DNA of 64,000 bases from Leifsonia sp052114085 (lineage in GTDB: Bacteria > Actinomycetota > Actinomycetes > Actinomycetales > Microbacteriaceae). The position numbers were made by a program, and so were the translations under genes. The stretch spans positions 1,178,001 to 1,242,000 of the forward strand of contig NZ_JBFREB010000001.1 in assembly GCF_052114085.1 (NCBI RefSeq), read 5' to 3'. The notes under the pieces were generated by a model, which saw only the letters and a program-made list of their open reading frames with translations, ran no database searches and was not told the origin of the DNA. This document shows, one piece after another, positions 31,786 to 40,508 of the stretch (positions are counted from its first letter, which is position 1; every line of letters begins with the position of its first letter).

Positions 31786-31911
31786 GACAGTACCTTTCGG
31801 GTGTTCTGGGTCATTTCGAGTCTGACCGGCGGGTGTGAGTTCAGACTACGGCACACGGCTCGCGGCCCCCGCTCGCGTTCTCTGTCGGCGGACGCCGATA
31901 CCGTGAAAGAC

Positions 31912-34900
31912 ATGACGACGCCAGGCTTCCGGATGCGCGCCGAACGGGACGCCGTCGCGGGCCCCGTGGCGCTCGACGGCTCCCAGGCGGAGGTGCTCAC
32001 CCTGCCCGACGGCGCGGCCGCGGCGGTCTTCGGCGCACCGGGCACCGGCAAGACGACGACGCTCGTGGAGGCGGTGGCTGAGCGCGTGCTCGGGCGCGGC
32101 TACGCGACGCACGAAGTTCTCGCGCTGAGCGCATCCCGCACAGCAGCGACGGCCCTGCGCGACCGCATCGCGCTCCGCCTCGACGTACCGACCAACGGCC
32201 CGCTCGCGCGGACCGCGACCTCGCTCGCCTTCCAACTGGTGGGGGAGCGCGCCCGCCGCACAGGTGCCGAGCCGCCGCGCCTCCTGACCGGTGGCGAGCA
32301 GGACCAGATCATCGCCGAGCTGCTCAGCGGCCATATGGAGGACGGCACGGGCCCGGCGTGGCCCGAGCCGCTCGTCGAGGAGGTGCGCGCGCTGCGCGGT
32401 TTCCGGACGGAGCTGCGCGAGCTGATGGCCCGCTGCGCCGAGCGCGGGGTCACGCCGGCGAGGCTGTCGGAGCTCGGTGCGATCACCGGCCACGACGAGT
32501 GGCGTGCCGCGGCCCGCTTCATCGCCGAGTACCAACTGGTGGTCGACAGCTATCGCGGTGGCTTCGTCGACTCCGCGGAGCTGATCGCCTCCGCGGTGAC
32601 GGTCGTTCGCGAGGGCAGCTCGCTCGACGGGCTGCGCGCCGTGTTCGTCGACGATCTGCAGGAGGCCACGGTCGCCACCCTCGCTCTGCTGCGCGCCTTC
32701 GCCGATCGCGGTGTCGCCGTCGTGGCCTTCGGCGACCCGGATGTCGCCTCCACCACGTTCCGCGGCGCCGAGACGACCGCGCTCGGCCAGTTGGAGTCAC
32801 GGCTCGGCGTCCCGGTGACGCGGTTCGTCCTGACGACGGCACACCGGCAGACACCCGCACTTCGCGAGCTGACCGCGCGCGTCACCGAGCGGATCGGGAC
32901 GGCGGCGGCGGGCGTGCAGCGTACGGCGGCAGCCGGGCGGCCCGAGCCGGAGGCGGTGGCGGGCGACGAGCACGAGCGCCCAGAGGTCGTGCGGCTCGTC
33001 GCATCCTCCGCCCCGTCGGAGGCGTCACGACTCGCTCGCAAGCTGCGCGAGCGGCACCTGCTCGACGGGGTGCCGTGGAGCGAGATGGCGGTGATCGTGC
33101 GGTCCGGCGCACACGTCCCGGCCCTCGCGCGCGCCCTCGCGGTCGCGGAGGTGCCGACGACCACGAGCATCGCCGGGAGGCCGCTGCGCGACGACTTCGC
33201 CGCTCGTCAGCTGGTGACCGTGGTGGGTGTCCAGCTGGGCGCGATCGAGCTCACGCCGATCGCCGCGACCGAGCTTCTCCTCGGGCCGTTCGGCGGCCTC
33301 GACAGCGTCAGCCTGCGCCGGCTCCGGCTCGCCCTCCGCCAGGAGGAGCTCTCCGGCGAGGGCAACCGTCCCGGCGACGAACTACTGGTGGAGGCGTTGC
33401 AGCATCCTGCCCACCTCGCCACGATCGACGCCGCGCCCGCACGCCGCGCCGCCCGGCTGGCCGAGACGCTGCGTTCGGGCCGCGAGAAGGCGGCGCAGGG
33501 CGCCTCGGTGGAGGAGCTGCTGTGGCACGCCTGGGAGCGCAGCGGTCTGGCCGCGCGCTGGCTGGCGCACTCGGAGCGGAGCGGCATCGTCGCCGATGAG
33601 GCCAACCGCCACCTCGACGGGATCGTCGCCCTGTTCACCGCCGCCCGGCGGTTCGTGGAGCGGTACCCCGAGCGGCCGGCCTCGGACTTCGTCGTGGAGC
33701 TCCTCGGTGCCGAGGTGCCGGAAGACACCCTCGCTGCCCGCACCGCGGGCGAGGCCGTGCTCGTCTGCACGCCGAGCGCGGCCATCGGTCGCGAGTTCGA
33801 AGTGGTGGCGGTCGCCGGGCTGCAGGAGAGCGTCTGGCCCAACCTCCGCCTCCGCGGTTCGTTGCTGCACCCGCAGGAGCTCGCCGATGCGGTGGAGGGT
33901 CGCGCGACCGAAACGGAAGATGCGCGCGCCGAGGTGCTCGGCGACGAACTGCGGATGTTCGCGCTCGCCGTCTCCCGTTCCCGCGGCCAGGTGCTGATCA
34001 CCGCGACGGCCAACGACGACGAGCAGCCCTCCCCGTTCCTCCGCCTCGCAGGGGAGCTCGCGACCGATGACGAGGACGAGGGAGCCCATCCGCTGTCGTT
34101 GCGCGGCATGGTCGGACGACTGCGCCGTCGTCTGGTCACGACCGGTGCGCCCGACGCGGCACACGCCCTGGCCCGCCTGGCGGACGCCGAGGTGGACGGC
34201 GCCGATCCGTCGTCCTGGTACGGACTGCTCGAACCGTCCACCGTCGAACCTCTGGTCGATCTGGACGACCCGGAGACGGTGGTCCGCGTCTCGCCGTCAC
34301 GGCTCGAGACGTTCGAGAAGTCGCCGCTGGCCTGGTTCGTCGACACGATGGCCGCCTCGCCCAGCGGGCTCGCCGCCGGAATCGGCACGGTCGTCCACGC
34401 CGTCATGGAGGAGGCGAGCACGAGCGACGACCGCGATCTCAGCGTCGAACGGCTCTGGCAGGGCATCGAGAAGCGGTGGGGAGAGCTGGCCTTCGAATCG
34501 CCGTGGCTGGAGGAGAAGGAGCGCAGGCGCACGCGCACGCTGACGGCGGGCGTCTCGGAGTACCTGCGCGACTTCGAACGCGCCGGCGGGACCTTGCTCG
34601 GCTCCGAGGGCGCTTTCGAGCTGCGGGTGGGCCGCGCCCTCGTCCGCGGAACGATCGACCGCGTCGAGCACACGCCCGACGGGACGGTCGTCATCGTCGA
34701 CCTCAAGACCGGCAACCGAACGCCGTCCGCGGCCGCCGAGCACGCTCAGCTGGGTGCCTACCAGCTCGCGCTGGAACACGGAGCGATCGAACAGGCCGGC
34801 GAGCGGCCGTCCGGTGGTGCGAAGCTGCTCTTCGTCGCGAAAGGCGTCCGTGGCAAGGGCTACCGAGAGGTGGCCCAGGACCGCGTCGACGACGCGGCCC

Positions 34901-35055
34901 TCGAGCGGCTGCGCGAGCGCGTCGCCCGGGCCGCCGACGGGATGGCTGCGGCCACCTTCGCCGGAGTGGTCGACCTGGGCGAACGCGACCCGCACGGAAA
35001 GTACGAGTACCGCATCCACCTGGTGCCGGCGGTCAGCGCGGGAGGGGGAGCATGA
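31912..35055 (+). CDS. adnA: AdnA-like subunit of the AdnAB helicase-nuclease
   Basis: The 1047-residue protein joins a UvrD/Rep-type SF1 motor to a C-terminal RecB-type nuclease. Walker A is GAPGTGKTT (residues 41-49). Motif II reads VFVDDLQEA near 246 instead of the usual DEYQD, and motif III-like GDPDVASTTFRG follows. The nuclease domain has VDLKTGNR with Asp930 and Lys932, then the QLGAYQLAL helix. AdnAB is the actinobacterial counterpart of RecBCD/AddAB that resects double-strand breaks; in AdnA the motor is the accessory one in mycobacteria, which fits the altered motif II. ATG 31912 has TACCGT ending 7 nt upstream (leaderless). The stop overlaps adnB by 4 nt. Confidence 0.88.
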   Translation: MTTPGFRMRAERDAVAGPVALDGSQAEVLTLPDGAAAAVFGAPGTGKTTTLVEAVAERVLGRGYATHEVLALSASRTAATALRDRIALRLDVPTNGPLARTATSLAFQLVGERARRTGAEPPRLLTGGEQDQIIAELLSGHMEDGTGPAWPEPLVEEVRALRGFRTELRELMARCAERGVTPARLSELGAITGHDEWRAAARFIAEYQLVVDSYRGGFVDSAELIASAVTVVREGSSLDGLRAVFVDDLQEATVATLALLRAFADRGVAVVAFGDPDVASTTFRGAETTALGQLESRLGVPVTRFVLTTAHRQTPALRELTARVTERIGTAAAGVQRTAAAGRPEPEAVAGDEHERPEVVRLVASSAPSEASRLARKLRERHLLDGVPWSEMAVIVRSGAHVPALARALAVAEVPTTTSIAGRPLRDDFAARQLVTVVGVQLGAIELTPIAATELLLGPFGGLDSVSLRRLRLALRQEELSGEGNRPGDELLVEALQHPAHLATIDAAPARRAARLAETLRSGREKAAQGASVEELLWHAWERSGLAARWLAHSERSGIVADEANRHLDGIVALFTAARRFVERYPERPASDFVVELLGAEVPEDTLAARTAGEAVLVCTPSAAIGREFEVVAVAGLQESVWPNLRLRGSLLHPQELADAVEGRATETEDARAEVLGDELRMFALAVSRSRGQVLITATANDDEQPSPFLRLAGELATDDEDEGAHPLSLRGMVGRLRRRLVTTGAPDAAHALARLADAEVDGADPSSWYGLLEPSTVEPLVDLDDPETVVRVSPSRLETFEKSPLAWFVDTMAASPSGLAAGIGTVVHAVMEEASTSDDRDLSVERLWQGIEKRWGELAFESPWLEEKERRRTRTLTAGVSEYLRDFERAGGTLLGSEGAFELRVGRALVRGTIDRVEHTPDGTVVIVDLKTGNRTPSAAAEHAQLGAYQLALEHGAIEQAGERPSGGAKLLFVAKGVRGKGYREVAQDRVDDAALERLRERVARAADGMAAATFAGVVDLGERDPHGKYEYRIHLVPAVSAGGGA

Positions 35056-38000
35056 CGGACGAGGCGACGCACATCGACGACGACAGCCTGTTGGAGTGGG
35101 CGGCCGAGCAGGCCGACCTGGACCTGGTGGAGCAGGCCTTCACGCTGGCGGAAGCGCAGGAGCCCGAGGCCGCCACCCGGAAGCCTGTTCGCGCACTCAG
35201 CGCTGCCGCCATCGCCGAGGCTCTGGACCTGCCGATGCCCACGCCGCAGCAGCAGGCGGTCATCGAGGCACCGCTGCGTCCGGCCATCGTGGTGGCGGGC
35301 GCCGGCAGCGGCAAGACCGAGACCATGGCGAACCGGGTGGTCTGGCTGCTGGCGAACGGTCACGTCCGCGTTCCCGAGATCCTCGGGCTCACCTTCACCC
35401 GCAAGGCGGCGGGCGAGCTCGCCGGGCGCATCCGCACCCGCATCGAGCAGCTGGTCGCGTCCGGGGTGACCGATGTCGAATTCGACCCCTTCGAGGCCCC
35501 GGAAGTCGCCACGTACAACGCCTTCGCGAACGCGATCTTCCGCGAGAATGCGCTCCTCATCGGTCGTGAGCCCGAGTCGGCGGTGCTCAGTGAGGCGTCC
35601 GCCTGGCAGCTCGCGCGGCGCCTCGTCGTCACCAGTACCGACGACCGCCTCGTCGAGTTGGACCGCGGGGTGGAGGCGGTCACCAGCGCGGTCGTCGGTC
35701 TCAGCCGGGCACTCAGCGAGAACGTCGCCGACGCGGCGGATGTCGAGCGGATGGTCGAGCACTTCGCGCGCGTCGCCGAGCTTCCCACGGGCAACGGCCG
35801 GGTGAAGGAGCTGTACGCTTCGGTGCGTTCCGCGGTCGACGCGGTCGGCTCGCTGCCGCCGTTGCTCGACCTCGCCCGCGCGTTCGCGGACGAGAAGCGG
35901 CGACGCGGCTTCGTCGAGTACTCCGACCAGGTGGCACTGGCGCTCTCGGTGTGCGAACGCCAGCCCGAGGTCGTCGCCGACTACCGGCGGCGGTTCCGCG
36001 TTGTCCTGCTCGACGAGTACCAGGACACCTCGGTGGTCCAGACCCGTCTGCTCTCCGGATTGTTCGCCGGCCAGCCGGTCATGGCCGTCGGCGACCCGCA
36101 CCAATCGATCTACGGCTGGCGCGGCGCCAGTGCGGCGAACCTGGGTCGGTTCTCCGCCGACTTCACCGGCGAGCGTCCCGGCACCCCGGGCGCGGCGGAC
36201 GAATACGCCCTCAGCACGAGCTGGCGGAACCCGACGCGGGTCCTCGACGCCGCGAACGTGCTGGTGGCACCGCTCACCGCCGCATCGCCGGTGCACGTCG
36301 AGCAGCTTCAACCGCGGCCGGGTGCGGTCGCGGGCGAGCTGGCGGCCGCGTTCGAGCAGACCGTGGCCGACGAGGCCGACACCGTCGCTCGCTGGCTCGG
36401 CGAGCGGCTGCGGGAGCGCGACGCCGGGGGCGTCCCGCCCAGTGCGGCGCTGCTCTGCCGGTCGCTCAAGAAGATCGACGTGTTCACGAGCGCGCTCGCG
36501 CGGCACCGCATCCCGTATCACGTGCTCGGTCTGGGCGGTCTGCTGGAGCAGCCGGTGATCGCCGATCTCGTGAGCGCCCTCCGGGTCATGCACGACCCGA
36601 CCGCCGGGTCGGAGCTGATCCGGCTGCTCAGCGGCGCGAAGTGGCGCGTCGGCCCCAAAGACATTGCTGCGCTCCGGGATGTCGCCTCCTGGCTCGCCGA
36701 GCGCGACCACCGGCACCAGCGACTCGACCCCGACCTCCGCGACCGCCTCCGCCGTTCCGTCGCCGGCGAGGAGGGCGCCTCCCTGGTGGACGCGCTCGAC
36801 TTCGTGCTCGAAGCGCCCGACGGCCACGGGCGCCTGGAGGGCTTCAGCCCGGCCGGGCTCGAGCGGATGCGCGATGCGGCACGGCGCCTCGACCACCTGC
36901 GCTCCCGGGTAGGTCTCGACCTGCTCGACCTCGTCACCCTCGTGCAGCAGGAGCTGCTGCTCGACATCGAGGTCGCCGCGAACGAGACCGCGCAGCTCGG
37001 CCAGGCCAGTCTCGACGCGTTCGCCGAGCAGGTGGCCTCCTATCTGGCGGCAGACGATCAGGCGACCCTGGGTTCGTTCCTCTCCTGGCTCGCCGAGGCC
37101 GAGCAGCGCGACAACCTGGCGCCGCGGAACGAGGACGCGGAGCCCGGAACGGTCCAGATCCTCACCATCCACGGTGCGAAGGGGCTCGAATGGGATGTTG
37201 TGGCCATCCCGCGCCTCGTCGACGGCGAGTTGCCCGGGCCGCCGCAGAGCCGGAAGGGGTGGCTGTCGTTCGGGCAGCTGCCGAACGAGTTCCGCGGCGA
37301 CTCCGCCGAGCTGCCGGTGATCGCGTGGCGTACCGCCGACACGCAGAAGGACGTGAACGACTCGATCGTCGCGTTCGAGGAGGAGAACGTCGCCCGTCAC
37401 CTCGACGAGCAGCGCCGCCTGATCTACGTAGCGGTCACCCGCGCCCGACGCCGTCTGCTGCTGACCGGGTCGTACTGGTCGACGCAGACGAAACCCCGCG
37501 GCCCCGGCGCCTACCTGCTCGAACTGCAGGCGGCGGGTCTGCTCGCCGAGGATGCGTTTCCCGACTGCGACGAACCCGATGAGAACCCGCTGGCGCTGAC
37601 CTCCGCGACCGTCACCTGGCCCCTGGAGCCGCTGGGTGCGCGCCGTACCCGGGTTGAGGCCGCCGCCGACGCCGTGCGGCGAGCCCGTGAGCAGGGCGCG
37701 GGCGACGGCGGCAGCTACGCACGCGACCTCGACCTGTTGCTCGCCGAGCGCGCCCGCCGCGCGGAGGAGGCCGGGCTCGTCGAACTGCCCGCGCGTATCC
37801 CGGCGTCCCGATTCAAGGACTACGTCAGCGACCCGGCGGCTGTCGCCACGGCGCTGCGGAGGCCGATGCCCGAGCGTCCGTACCGGCAGACCCGGCTGGG
37901 TACGCTCTTCCACGGTTGGGTGGAGGAACGGTTCGGCACGATCGCCGGAGCCGCCGACGAACTCGACGCAAACAGTTCCGAGCTCGACGACCCCGCGGGC

Positions 38001-38423
38001 GACATCCTCGAGGCCGAGCGCTTCGCGGAGCTCAAGGCGACGTTCGAGCGGAGCGAGTGGTCGGGGCGCCGTCCGGAAGAGGTCGAGCTGGAGATCCACA
38101 TCACGCTCGCCGGACAGGTCGTCGTCTGCAAGCTGGACGCGATCTACCGGTCCGAGGACGGACTCCACGACTACCAGATCGTCGACTGGAAGACCGGGAA
38201 GGCGCCGCGCGACGCGGACGATCTGGAGCGCAAGCAGCTTCAGCTCGCGCTCTACCGTCTCGCCTTCGCGCGCTACGCCGGCATCGACCCCGAACGGATC
38301 GACGCCGTCTTCTACTTCGTCGCCGACGACCGCGTGGTGCGGCCCGAACGGCTCTACGCGGAGGAGGAGTTGACGTCGCTCTGGTCGTCGGCCACCGGCT
38401 TCATGCCGCCCGAGCGGTTGTAG
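35052..38423 (+). CDS. adnB: AdnB-like subunit of the AdnAB helicase-nuclease
   Basis: The 1123-residue protein has a complete UvrD-like motor: PTPQQQAVIEA (Q motif), Walker A AGAGSGKTET near residue 85, LTFTRKAAGELAGRI, motif II LLDEYQDTS near 322, VGDPHQSIYGWRGAS, TIHGAKGLEWD and YVAVTRARRRLL. A RecB-like nuclease follows near residue 1045 (QIVDWKTGKAP, then QLALYRLAF). It is the lead motor and second nuclease of the AdnAB break-resection machine. ATGA overlap with adnA ensures coupled synthesis. Its last 70 nt are also coding on the other strand for the end of the phosphotransferase-like gene, an unusually long tail-to-tail overlap. Confidence 0.9.
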   Translation: MTDEATHIDDDSLLEWAAEQADLDLVEQAFTLAEAQEPEAATRKPVRALSAAAIAEALDLPMPTPQQQAVIEAPLRPAIVVAGAGSGKTETMANRVVWLLANGHVRVPEILGLTFTRKAAGELAGRIRTRIEQLVASGVTDVEFDPFEAPEVATYNAFANAIFRENALLIGREPESAVLSEASAWQLARRLVVTSTDDRLVELDRGVEAVTSAVVGLSRALSENVADAADVERMVEHFARVAELPTGNGRVKELYASVRSAVDAVGSLPPLLDLARAFADEKRRRGFVEYSDQVALALSVCERQPEVVADYRRRFRVVLLDEYQDTSVVQTRLLSGLFAGQPVMAVGDPHQSIYGWRGASAANLGRFSADFTGERPGTPGAADEYALSTSWRNPTRVLDAANVLVAPLTAASPVHVEQLQPRPGAVAGELAAAFEQTVADEADTVARWLGERLRERDAGGVPPSAALLCRSLKKIDVFTSALARHRIPYHVLGLGGLLEQPVIADLVSALRVMHDPTAGSELIRLLSGAKWRVGPKDIAALRDVASWLAERDHRHQRLDPDLRDRLRRSVAGEEGASLVDALDFVLEAPDGHGRLEGFSPAGLERMRDAARRLDHLRSRVGLDLLDLVTLVQQELLLDIEVAANETAQLGQASLDAFAEQVASYLAADDQATLGSFLSWLAEAEQRDNLAPRNEDAEPGTVQILTIHGAKGLEWDVVAIPRLVDGELPGPPQSRKGWLSFGQLPNEFRGDSAELPVIAWRTADTQKDVNDSIVAFEEENVARHLDEQRRLIYVAVTRARRRLLLTGSYWSTQTKPRGPGAYLLELQAAGLLAEDAFPDCDEPDENPLALTSATVTWPLEPLGARRTRVEAAADAVRRAREQGAGDGGSYARDLDLLLAERARRAEEAGLVELPARIPASRFKDYVSDPAAVATALRRPMPERPYRQTRLGTLFHGWVEERFGTIAGAADELDANSSELDDPAGDILEAERFAELKATFERSEWSGRRPEEVELEIHITLAGQVVVCKLDAIYRSEDGLHDYQIVDWKTGKAPRDADDLERKQLQLALYRLAFARYAGIDPERIDAVFYFVADDRVVRPERLYAEEELTSLWSSATGFMPPERL

Positions 38424-39427
38424 CCTTCGGCCCGGTCGCCCGGCGTGCGGTCGAGCATCGCCTCGACATCGCCGACGGCCATGATCGGGCCGGTGGCGGT
38501 CGACAGCGGGTTCATCGAGTTGCTGTGCACCCGATCTACCAGGCCGTCGAGCATCTCGACGGCGTCGTCAACGATCGTCTGGTCGCGGACCTCCCGGCCG
38601 TGCAGCAGCCAGCGGGCGACCTCGAGCTCCGCGTAGAGCATCGCCCGCTGCGTGAACTGCCGGTCGGTGGCCACCTGGCGGGTGGAGGCGTACGCGCCCA
38701 GCGCGCCGTCGGTCGCCTCCGGGTTCATCGCCAGCAGCCAGTGCAGGTCGCGCGCCGGGTCGCCGACGCGCAGCGCCGACCAGCCGAGGACTCCCGAGAC
38801 GACATCGTCTTCAACGAGAAACGACTCGGCGGTGAGCGAGCCGTTGATCACGGTCGGCTGGAACTGCCAGATCGAGTGGTCGGCCGCGGCGTCGCGCCAG
38901 CGGTCACGCAGCGCGGTCGGCAGCAGGCCGGTGGATGCGGCGGACTCGATCACCGAGTTGGCCGCCGTCAAGCACTCGGCGGCCGACATCACCGGCAGCC
39001 CCGCCTCGCCGACGAACGCGGTGGGAAGGGCGTGGATGGCCGCGATGGCGTGGCCGATGGAGCCGGCCAGGCCGTCGCCCGGGGGCACGTCCTCGACCGT
39101 GATGTGGCGGCCGGGCAGGTAGTCGTAGACGACCGCGCGGGTTCCGGCAACGGGAGCCTGGCCCCGGTAGTGGGGAACGTCGAACGGCAGCCTGCTGCGG
39201 ATGCCGGTGGTCAGCGCGCGCAAGGCGACCAGGTCGGCGCTCTGCTCGGTCTCCGCGACCTGAGTCGTGGGGACGCGCACGATGACGGTCGCGCCGTCCC
39301 TCGTGCTCAGCAGCGCGGAGTCGAAGTCGCCGGAGCCGCCGGCGCTGTGACTCCGAGCGCCGGAGACGTCGAGGTCGGGGACGGCCGAGGTGGCCAGCGC
39401 GGCTAGAGTGAAGTGGGATCTGGCCAT
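38354..39427 (-). CDS. Aminoglycoside/macrolide phosphotransferase-like (APH-fold) protein
   Basis: The 357-residue protein has a degenerate APH kinase fold: DGATVIVRVPTT in the N-lobe, VVYDYLPGRHITVED in the hinge, and AIAAIHALPTAF. The catalytic loop position reads VINGSLTAESFLVEDD, where the usual HGDLxxxN is lost (N-G-S-L, no Asp). The metal-binding DFG-like region reads GVLGWSALRVGDPARDLHWLL, again with W-S instead of D-x. It is therefore probably a pseudokinase or a diverged kinase, which is worth noting. It sits between adnB and nudC as in related genomes. ATG 39427 has TAGCCT 6 nt upstream. The C-terminus is encoded antisense to the end of adnB. Confidence 0.75.
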   Translation of the reverse strand: MARSHFTLAALATSAVPDLDVSGARSHSAGGSGDFDSALLSTRDGATVIVRVPTTQVAETEQSADLVALRALTTGIRSRLPFDVPHYRGQAPVAGTRAVVYDYLPGRHITVEDVPPGDGLAGSIGHAIAAIHALPTAFVGEAGLPVMSAAECLTAANSVIESAASTGLLPTALRDRWRDAAADHSIWQFQPTVINGSLTAESFLVEDDVVSGVLGWSALRVGDPARDLHWLLAMNPEATDGALGAYASTRQVATDRQFTQRAMLYAELEVARWLLHGREVRDQTIVDDAVEMLDGLVDRVHSNSMNPLSTATGPIMAVGDVEAMLDRTPGDRAEGYNRSGGMKPVADDQSDVNSSSA

Positions 39428-39488
39428 GCATCTAGGCTAATTGGACCTCACCTGCGTTCGGCCTCCGCCACGCCCCGAAAGGACCTCG

Positions 39489-40508
39489 ATGTCGTCCGCA
39501 CTGACTCCCACTCTGCCGCTCGCGGCACTCCCGCTGTCGCGTCACGCGACCGACCGCGACCATGCGGCGCGTTCTCGTCCGGCACTCTTCGACGAGCTGT
39601 GGCAGGAGCCGACCACGCGCGTGCTTGCGCTCTGGAAGGGCCGCGCGCTGCTGACCGCCGAGAGCATCGCCGCCGCCACCCCGGCCTCGGACGGCTGGTC
39701 GTCGCCGGATGCAGGCCCCGCGTCCCTCGAACTCCTCCCGGTGGAGCGGGTCACTTCTGCGCTCATTCGTGTCTACCTCGGCCGCACGACGGTGGCCGCG
39801 GAGACCGAGCCGGCCGGCACTGCTGTCGTTCTGCAGGTTCTGACCGACGCGGCCGCTCTGGAGCTGGAGCCGGACGAGGCACGCTGGGGCAACCTCCGCA
39901 CGGTGGCGACCGCGCTGACGGATCGCGACGCCGGGCTCTTCACGGAAGCCCTCGCGATGGCGAACTGGCACGCCTCGCACACGCACTGCCCGCGGTGCGG
40001 TTCACCGACCGTCGTCGAGCAGGCCGGATGGGTGCGCCGCTGCCTGGAGGACGGGTCCGAGATCTTCCCGCGCACCGATCCCGCCGTGATCGTGACCGTG
40101 CTGGACAAGGACGACCGGCTCCTGCTCGGCTCGAACGCCATGTGGGAGCACTCCCGCTACTCGCTGCTCGCGGGTTTCGTCGAGCCGGGGGAGTCGTTCG
40201 AGGCGGCGGTGGAGCGCGAGATGTTCGAGGAGGCCGGGGTGCGAGTCGTGGACGCGCGCTACAAGGGCTCTCAGCCGTGGCCGTTCCCGGCGTCGGTGAT
40301 GGTGGGGATGACGGCGCGCCTTGCCGACGACCAGTCGGCGTCGGCGCTCGATCCGGACGGCGAGGAGATCCTCGACGTGCGCTGGTTCAGCCGTGACGAG
40401 CTGTGGGAGGCGCGGGAGCAGATCATCCTGCCGGGGCGGTCGTCGATCGCGCGATCCCTCATCGAGGACTGGTACGGCGGACCACTCGACGAGCCGCCGG
40501 CACCGTGA
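39489..40508 (+). CDS. nudC: NAD(+) diphosphatase / NAD-decapping Nudix hydrolase
   Basis: The 339-residue protein has the NudC layout: a variable N-terminal domain, a zinc ribbon (CPRCGSPTVVEQAGWVRRC), the Nudix box GFVEPGESFEAAVEREMFEEAGV near residue 225, and the NudC signature SQPWPFPASVM shortly after. It cleaves NADH to AMP and NMNH and in other bacteria removes NAD caps from RNA. The ribbon has only three of the four usual cysteines: the second pair reads CLEDG. ATG 39489 follows an AAAGGA site. The GTGA overlap with the UvrD2-like gene makes them an operon, as in mycobacteria (Rv3199c-Rv3198c). Confidence 0.92.
   Translation: MSSALTPTLPLAALPLSRHATDRDHAARSRPALFDELWQEPTTRVLALWKGRALLTAESIAAATPASDGWSSPDAGPASLELLPVERVTSALIRVYLGRTTVAAETEPAGTAVVLQVLTDAAALELEPDEARWGNLRTVATALTDRDAGLFTEALAMANWHASHTHCPRCGSPTVVEQAGWVRRCLEDGSEIFPRTDPAVIVTVLDKDDRLLLGSNAMWEHSRYSLLAGFVEPGESFEAAVEREMFEEAGVRVVDARYKGSQPWPFPASVMVGMTARLADDQSASALDPDGEEILDVRWFSRDELWEAREQIILPGRSSIARSLIEDWYGGPLDEPPAP

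Noticed and set aside
34860..38168. 1102-codon open frame on the minus strand opposite adnB
   Set aside because: It is the mirror of the strongly motif-rich adnB frame; G+C-rich third positions keep the antisense frame open. Its translation is Arg/Gly/Val-rich and shows no known domain.
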